10,696 bases of DNA, taken from positions 1-10,696 of the forward strand of contig SBGI01000276.1 of NCBI GenBank assembly GCA_006227015.1, read 5' to 3'. Both the position numbers and the translations under genes were made by a program. Below, in pieces: positions 6,270-10,696 of this stretch (position 1 is its first letter; each line of letters opens with the position of its first letter). The stretch is from Gammaproteobacteria bacterium. GTDB taxonomy: Bacteria > Pseudomonadota > Gammaproteobacteria > Pseudomonadales > Porticoccaceae. The notes beneath the pieces were generated by a model. It saw only the letters and a list, made by a program, of their open reading frames with translations, was not told where the DNA came from and made no database searches.

Positions 6270-7151
6270 GTGAGTAAAAAAGTAGCCTTTATCGGCCTTG
6301 GCGTGATGGGTTTTCCGATGGCAGGATATCTCAGCCAGGCGGGGCACGAGGTCTGTGTATACAACCGTACCTCTACCAAGTCCAATGCCTGGCTTGAACA
6401 GTATGCCGGTAGGGCGGCAGTAACAGTCGCGGAGGCTGTTACGGATGCCGAGTTTGTCTTTTCCTGCGTGGGTAATGATGATGACCTGCGAGAGATCACT
6501 GTTGGCGATAAGGGCGCATTCGTCTCAATGAAAGAGGGCACCCTGTTTATTGATCACACCACGGTCTCCGCAAGTGTCACCAGAGAACTGGCAGAAGTAG
6601 CAAGGGGCAGGGGGCTTGGCTATCTGGACGCGCCGGTCTCAGGTGGTCAGCAGGGGGCAGAAAAAGGTCAACTGACGGTGATGGTGGGCGGGAATGCTGA
6701 TGAGTTTCAGCGTGCTGCCTCCCTGATTGATAGTTACGCTCGCCAGGTCACATTACTTGGCCCGGTGGGCTCAGGCCAACTGTGTAAAATGGTTAACCAG
6801 ATCTGTGTGGCCGGTTTGATTGAGGCCTTGGCCGAGGGCTTACATTTTGCCCGTGCAGCAGGACTTGATGCCGATCAGGTTATCGACGTCATCTCCAAAG
6901 GGGCTGCACAGTCCTGGCAAATGGATAACCGCTACCAAACAATGTTGGCAGGTGAGTACAATCACGGTTTTGCTGTGGATTTGATGCGCAAGGATCTGGG
7001 GATTGTACTGGCTGAAGCGAAAAAAAATGGCTCCCAGCTACCCGTAACGAAACTGGTCAATGAATTTTATGATGAGTTGCATGATATGGGTGGTGGTCGT
7101 TGGGATACGTCCAGTCTGCTGGCCAGGCTGGAAAAAATCGGGATAAAGTAA
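6270..7151 (+). CDS. NAD(P)-dependent beta-hydroxyacid dehydrogenase (3-hydroxyisobutyrate dehydrogenase/GarR family)
   Basis: This 293-residue cytosolic oxidoreductase belongs to the family that includes 3-hydroxyisobutyrate dehydrogenase, tartronate semialdehyde reductase and glyoxylate/succinic semialdehyde reductases. Seen in order, numbered from the GTG start: the Rossmann dinucleotide motif GLGVMG at 9-14, VYNRT at 30-34 after the second strand, the substrate-binding DAPVSGGQQGAEKG at 120-133, the GSGQLCKMVNQ segment with catalytic lysine K173, and MRKDLG at 239-244. Arginine and threonine after the second strand usually favour NADPH over NADH (inference). I chose GTG at 6270 rather than TTG at 6267 because AGGAAAGG (6256-6263) then has 6 bases of spacing. 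It starts 12 bases after uppP and ends 19 bases before apeB, so it shares their operon. The substrate is not decided by sequence or context: no valine-degradation, glycerate or glyoxylate genes are nearby. Confidence 0.9.
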   Translation: MSKKVAFIGLGVMGFPMAGYLSQAGHEVCVYNRTSTKSNAWLEQYAGRAAVTVAEAVTDAEFVFSCVGNDDDLREITVGDKGAFVSMKEGTLFIDHTTVSASVTRELAEVARGRGLGYLDAPVSGGQQGAEKGQLTVMVGGNADEFQRAASLIDSYARQVTLLGPVGSGQLCKMVNQICVAGLIEALAEGLHFARAAGLDADQVIDVISKGAAQSWQMDNRYQTMLAGEYNHGFAVDLMRKDLGIVLAEAKKNGSQLPVTKLVNEFYDELHDMGGGRWDTSSLLARLEKIGIK

Positions 7152-7170
7152 CAGGGCAGAATAGAAGCCA

Positions 7171-8484
7171 ATGAGCAGTCAAGCGTTCAACCAGCAATTG
7201 CTGAAGTATATCGGTAGTTCACCAACGCCTTTTCATGCGGTCAAGAATATCCGCGAGCTGCTGGATAATGCCGGTTTTGAGCCGCTCCTGGAAGAAGATG
7301 CCTGGGAGCTGGCGCGGGGTGGGCGTTACTACATCACACGTAACGGCTCTTCCATTATTGCCTTTGTCATGGGCCAGGTGCCTGTCGAGGAGTCGGGTAT
7401 CCGCATGGTGGGGGCACATACGGATAGTCCCTGCCTGAAAGTGAAGCCTAAGCCCGAATTGAATCGTCAGGGCTATTTCCAACTGGGTGTAGAGGTCTAC
7501 GGCGGCGCGTTATTGAACCCCTGGTTTGATCGGGATTTATCCATAGCCGGCCGAGTCATCGTTGATAATGGCGAAGGCAAGCTGTGTCAGTCATTGATTG
7601 ACCTACAACGGCCGGTTGCGGTGATTCCCAGCCTGGCCATTCACCTGGACCGGGATGCCAACCACGAACGGCGAGTAAATCCGCAAACAGATATTCCCCC
7701 CATTCTGTTCAAGGATGTAAATAAAGATACCGCAGATTTTCGTCATGTATTGTCAGCGGCCCTGGCGCAAACGTCGCCACATCTTTCCGGTAAGCAACTC
7801 GTTGATTACGAACTGTATCTCTACGATAGTCAGCCACCAGCTATTACCGGCTGGCAAAATGAATTTATTTCCAGTGCCCGTTTGGATAATCTGCTGAGCT
7901 GTTATACCGGTTTGAAGGCACTACTTGAGTGTGGCGATCGGCAAACCACCATGCTGATCTGCAATGATCACGAAGAAGTCGGCAGTGTATCTGCCTGTGG
8001 TGCCAATGGCCCAATGCTGCAGTCACTGCTTGAACGTCTGTTTCCGCAGACAGAGCAATTAACACGCATTATCCGACGCTCTTTGCTGGTGTCGGCTGAT
8101 AACGCCCATGGGGTCCACCCAAACTACGCAGACCGCCATGATGGCAATCATGGCCCAATTCTCAATGCCGGCCCTGTACTGAAAGTTAATGCCAACCAGC
8201 GTTATGCCACCAATGGTGTGACGTCTGCCATTTTTCGCCAATTGTGTGAAAAGGCCGATGTCCCGCTGCAGGTTTTTGTGAATCGTACAGATCTTGGGTG
8301 TGGTAGCACCATAGGTCCCATCACTGCGGCCATGCTGGGTGTGCAGACCCTCGATGTGGGCGTGCCGACCTTTGCCATGCACTCCATCAGGGAAATGGCG
8401 GGTACCGAGGATGCACACAATCTCTACCGTGTTCTCAGCGAATTTTACAGTTATGGCGGCAGTTTACTGGTGGAAGATATCTGA
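7171..8484 (+). CDS. apeB: M18 family aspartyl aminopeptidase
   Basis: This is a cytosolic di-metal aminopeptidase of peptidase family M18 that releases N-terminal acidic residues from peptides; family members assemble into tetrahedral dodecamers. The 437-residue length is typical (about 430). Metal-site and catalytic residues are intact: the HTD motif at 83-85, D239 in ARLDN, the EE pair 268-269 in NDHEEVGS, D310 in SADNAHGVHPNY, and H404 in AMHSIREM. DLGCGSTIGP at 374-383 is another family signature. M20/M28/M42 peptidases share the fold, but NDHEEVGS together with SADNAHGVHPNY is characteristic of M18. The ATG at 7171 has only a weak upstream purine stretch (GAAG), so translation may rely on the preceding gene. 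It is the last gene of the tsaB-uppP operon, and no terminator is visible after it. Confidence 0.95.
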   Translation: MSSQAFNQQLLKYIGSSPTPFHAVKNIRELLDNAGFEPLLEEDAWELARGGRYYITRNGSSIIAFVMGQVPVEESGIRMVGAHTDSPCLKVKPKPELNRQGYFQLGVEVYGGALLNPWFDRDLSIAGRVIVDNGEGKLCQSLIDLQRPVAVIPSLAIHLDRDANHERRVNPQTDIPPILFKDVNKDTADFRHVLSAALAQTSPHLSGKQLVDYELYLYDSQPPAITGWQNEFISSARLDNLLSCYTGLKALLECGDRQTTMLICNDHEEVGSVSACGANGPMLQSLLERLFPQTEQLTRIIRRSLLVSADNAHGVHPNYADRHDGNHGPILNAGPVLKVNANQRYATNGVTSAIFRQLCEKADVPLQVFVNRTDLGCGSTIGPITAAMLGVQTLDVGVPTFAMHSIREMAGTEDAHNLYRVLSEFYSYGGSLLVEDI

Positions 8485-8499
8485 ATGCGCAATTTCGCC

Positions 8500-8527
8500 T
8501 TTATCCCCATGCTGAAATCCGTATGAT
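8500..8527 (+). promoter_or_regulatory. Weak candidate promoter for trpS
   Basis: TATGAT at 8522-8527 matches the -10 consensus at 5 of 6 positions and lies 37 bases before trpS. The best -35 is TTTATC (8500-8505) at a 16-base spacing, only 3 of 6. The 80-base gap shows no terminator, tryptophan-rich leader peptide or T-box-like stem, so control of trpS is not evident here. Confidence 0.3.
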
Positions 8528-8564
8528 GTGCGCCCACAAGTCGTATTAACCGTAGATACAACCC

Positions 8565-9590
8565 ATGAATAACAACGCCACTTCCGATGTCGATACCGTT
8601 CTAACCGGCATTACCACCACCGGTACCCCCCACCTGGGTAACTATGTGGGCGCCATTCGGCCTGCCATTGCAGCCAGTCAGACAACGGACGTCAATGCCT
8701 ATTACTTTCTGGCGGACTTCCATGCATTGATCAAGTGCCAGGAGCCTGAAAAAGTTCATCAGTCTACCCTGGAGATTGCTGCTACCTGGCTGGCACTGGG
8801 TTTGAATACTGACAATGTGGTGTTCTATCGGCAGTCCGATATCCCCGAAATTCCGCAGTTAACCTGGTTCCTGAACTGTGTCGCCGCCAAGGGCCTGATG
8901 AACCGTGCCCATGCTTACAAAGATTCGGTACAGAAGAATCTGGACAGTGGTGAGGATACGGATTACGGCATCACCATGGGGTTGTTTTCCTACCCGGTGT
9001 TGATGGCAGCGGATATTCTGATGTTTAACGCCACCAAAGTCCCGGTGGGTAGGGATCAGATTCAGCATATTGAAATGGCACGGGATATTGGCCAGCGTTT
9101 CAACCATATCTACGGTGATCATTTCACACTGCCAGAGGCCGTTGTAGATGATCATGTGGCTGTATTACAGGGCCTTGATGGTCGCAAGATGAGCAAAAGC
9201 TACGGTAACACTATCCCGCTCTTCCTGCCTGAGAAGAAACTGAAAAAGCATATTAATAAAATTGTCACCAATCTGCTGGAGCCGGGTGAACCCAAAGATC
9301 CGGATACTTCCACCGTTTTTCAGATCTGGCGTGCCTTCGCTAGTAAAGACCAGACAGAGGCCATGCGCCGGGAATTTGAAAATGGCATCGCTTGGGGTGA
9401 AGCCAAGAAGCAGTTGTTTGAATTGATCAATGAAGAACTGCGGGAACCCCGCGAGCGCTACAACGAGTTGATGGAAAACCCTGACTATATCGAAAGCACC
9501 CTGAAAATAGGGGCTGAAAAGGCGAGGGCGGTTTGCACGCCATTTATGGAAAAACTAAACCGGGCTGTAGGTCTGTATCCCCTTGTCTGA
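8565..9590 (+). CDS. trpS: Tryptophanyl-tRNA synthetase
   Basis: TrpRS is a cytosolic class I synthetase that charges tRNA-Trp with tryptophan. The HIGH-type signature is TPHLGNY at 21-27 and the KMSKS loop is KMSKS at 208-212, preceded by [19 protein letters not shown] at 162-175 is the usual segment that positions substrate and dimer. Length is 341 residues (E. coli 334). The N-terminal [20 protein letters not shown] resembles the Pseudomonas-type enzyme more than the E. coli SGAQPSGELTIGNYMGA form. The start at 8565 has almost no Shine-Dalgarno upstream (GTAGATACAACCC), but it places the first strand correctly and no alternative ATG precedes it. It converges on bioA with a 23-base gap that holds no T-run-backed terminator. 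Confidence 0.97.
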   Translation: MNNNATSDVDTVLTGITTTGTPHLGNYVGAIRPAIAASQTTDVNAYYFLADFHALIKCQEPEKVHQSTLEIAATWLALGLNTDNVVFYRQSDIPEIPQLTWFLNCVAAKGLMNRAHAYKDSVQKNLDSGEDTDYGITMGLFSYPVLMAADILMFNATKVPVGRDQIQHIEMARDIGQRFNHIYGDHFTLPEAVVDDHVAVLQGLDGRKMSKSYGNTIPLFLPEKKLKKHINKIVTNLLEPGEPKDPDTSTVFQIWRAFASKDQTEAMRREFENGIAWGEAKKQLFELINEELREPRERYNELMENPDYIESTLKIGAEKARAVCTPFMEKLNRAVGLYPLV

Positions 9591-9613
9591 AAACCAGGGT
9601 GTTTCCCATCCAG

Positions 9614-10696
9614 CTAGGGAAGGCTGGCAACCACCTCTAGCATCGCACTACAGAGCAGGTGAAGGTCCTCATCGCTGATGATATAGGGGGGCATGACATA
9701 GACCAGTTTTCCAAATGGTCTTATCCAGACACCCCGGTCGACAAACTGCTTTTGAATTGTTGCTAAATCAACGGCCTGCTTCATTTCTACCACACCGATA
9801 GCTCCCAGAACACGCACATCGGCCACATTGTCATAGCTGCGTGCGGGTGTCAGTTCTGCTTGCAATTGTGACTCAATGGTTTGAATCCTTGTGGACCAGT
9901 CGGAAGACAACAGAAGCTCGATGCTGGCGTTGGCGACGGCGCAGGCGAGGGGGTTGCCCATGAATGTAGGGCCGTGCATAAATACACCGGCTTCACCCTG
10001 ACAGATTCCATCACTGACCTTTTCGGTGCAGAGGGTGGCGGCCAGTGTCATATATCCCCCGGTAAGGGATTTTCCAAGACATAGAATGTCCGGAGTGACG
10101 TCCGCCCATTCACAGGCAAACAGTTTGCCTGTACGGCCAAAGCCGGTAGCGATTTCATCGGCAATTAAGAGCACGTCATACTCGTCACAGAGTTCACGAA
10201 CACGCTGCAGAAAATGGGGAGAATAAAAGCGCATGCCCCCGGCACCCTGAACAATGGGTTCGAGAATGACTGCGGCCAGTTCATGGTTGTGGCAAGACAG
10301 CTTATCCTCAAAATCTTTAATATAGATCTCATCCCATTCAACTTCGAATGCACAGCGCGGGGCCTCAGTAAATAACTGCTGCATCAGTACATCGTGGAAC
10401 AGATGGTGCATTCCCGTCACCGGGTCACACACGGACATCGCACCAAAGGTGTCACCATGATAGCCATTACGGAGGCTCAATAATCGGGTTTTGCCTGGCA
10501 CTCCCCGTGACTGCCAGTATTGAAAGGCCATCTTCATGGCCACTTCAACGCTGACTGAGCCGGAATCACACAAAAACACTTTTTCAAGACCGGCGGGTGT
10601 AATATCCACCAGGGTGTTGGCCAGCCTGGCTGCAGGTTCATGGGTCAGGCCACCGAACATGACATGGGACACACGTTCAATTTGCTCGTGAAGTGC
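9614..10696 (-). CDS. bioA: Adenosylmethionine-8-amino-7-oxononanoate aminotransferase, N-terminus missing
   Basis: BioA is a PLP enzyme that transfers the amino group of S-adenosylmethionine to 7-keto-8-aminopelargonate to give 7,8-diaminopelargonate, the antepenultimate biotin step. The window holds the last 360 residues; the open frame continues past the right edge, and roughly the first 70 residues are missing by comparison with E. coli (429). Visible hallmarks are [13 protein letters not shown] near the cut end, the cofactor aspartate in [12 protein letters not shown] (fragment residue 179), the Schiff-base lysine in [10 protein letters not shown] (fragment K209, codon 10070-10072), [18 protein letters not shown], and the C-terminal [17 protein letters not shown]. 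The last two segments separate BioA from related class III aminotransferases. The TAG stop is at 9614-9616. The GTG at 10670-10672 is internal, not the start. The rest of the gene and any bio operon lie outside the window. Confidence 0.96.
   Translation of the reverse strand, partial: ALHEQIERVSHVMFGGLTHEPAARLANTLVDITPAGLEKVFLCDSGSVSVEVAMKMAFQYWQSRGVPGKTRLLSLRNGYHGDTFGAMSVCDPVTGMHHLFHDVLMQQLFTEAPRCAFEVEWDEIYIKDFEDKLSCHNHELAAVILEPIVQGAGGMRFYSPHFLQRVRELCDEYDVLLIADEIATGFGRTGKLFACEWADVTPDILCLGKSLTGGYMTLAATLCTEKVSDGICQGEAGVFMHGPTFMGNPLACAVANASIELLLSSDWSTRIQTIESQLQAELTPARSYDNVADVRVLGAIGVVEMKQAVDLATIQKQFVDRGVWIRPFGKLVYVMPPYIISDEDLHLLCSAMLEVVASLP

Noticed and set aside
8485..8564. Tryptophan-responsive leader or T-box upstream of trpS
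   Set aside because: There is no Trp-codon leader peptide, no T-box sequence and no terminator in these 80 bases.
9601..9625. Possible bidirectional terminator between trpS and bioA
   Set aside because: Only short, competing CCAGC/GCTGG and TTTCCC/GGGAA pairings are present, with no T-run in either direction.

Overview
The window looks like a chromosomal housekeeping segment from a gammaproteobacterium. The protein sequences resemble those of Pseudomonas and relatives, including the marine Cellvibrionales-type bacteria. This rests on the [17 protein letters not shown] tryptophanyl-tRNA synthetase, the zinc-less adenylate kinase lid, a BioA close to the E. coli enzyme, and an AlgP-like lysine/alanine-rich histone-like protein. 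The genus cannot be fixed from the sequence alone. GC content is about 52% by hand count in two sampled lines of mazG. It falls to about 37% over positions 1-600.

Left edge (1-740): on the minus strand lie ybeY (16S rRNA maturation endonuclease) and the first 26 codons of an unidentified following gene. Both are AT-rich compared with everything to their right. Between ybeY and mazG is a 113-base divergent region with candidate promoters on both strands that occupy the same 34 bases.

Central plus-strand block (744-8484): mazG (house-cleaning NTP pyrophosphatase), adk (adenylate kinase) with a strong terminator, hemH (ferrochelatase), a 374-residue AlgP/histone H1-like protein with six AT-hooks, then tsaB - uppP - a beta-hydroxyacid dehydrogenase - apeB. 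The last four genes are packed with a 1-base overlap or gaps of less than 20 bases, so they read as one operon. It joins tRNA t6A modification, cell-wall lipid carrier recycling, a small-molecule oxidoreductase and peptide breakdown. The spot between the AT-hook gene and tsaB is unusual: the 3' arm of a clean intrinsic terminator is also the only plausible Shine-Dalgarno sequence for tsaB, and the T-run ends at the base before the start codon.

Right edge (8565-10696): trpS on the plus strand converges on bioA on the minus strand. bioA is cut by the window end and lacks its N-terminus.

No mobile element, CRISPR array, tRNA, rRNA or defence system was seen. No gap without a gene reaches 300 bases; the longest is 146 bases, upstream of the AT-hook gene. 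I found no clear new multi-gene system. The most interesting points are the terminator/ribosome-binding-site overlap, the AT-hook histone-like protein, and the compositionally foreign ybeY end, which may be transferred DNA or an assembly join.
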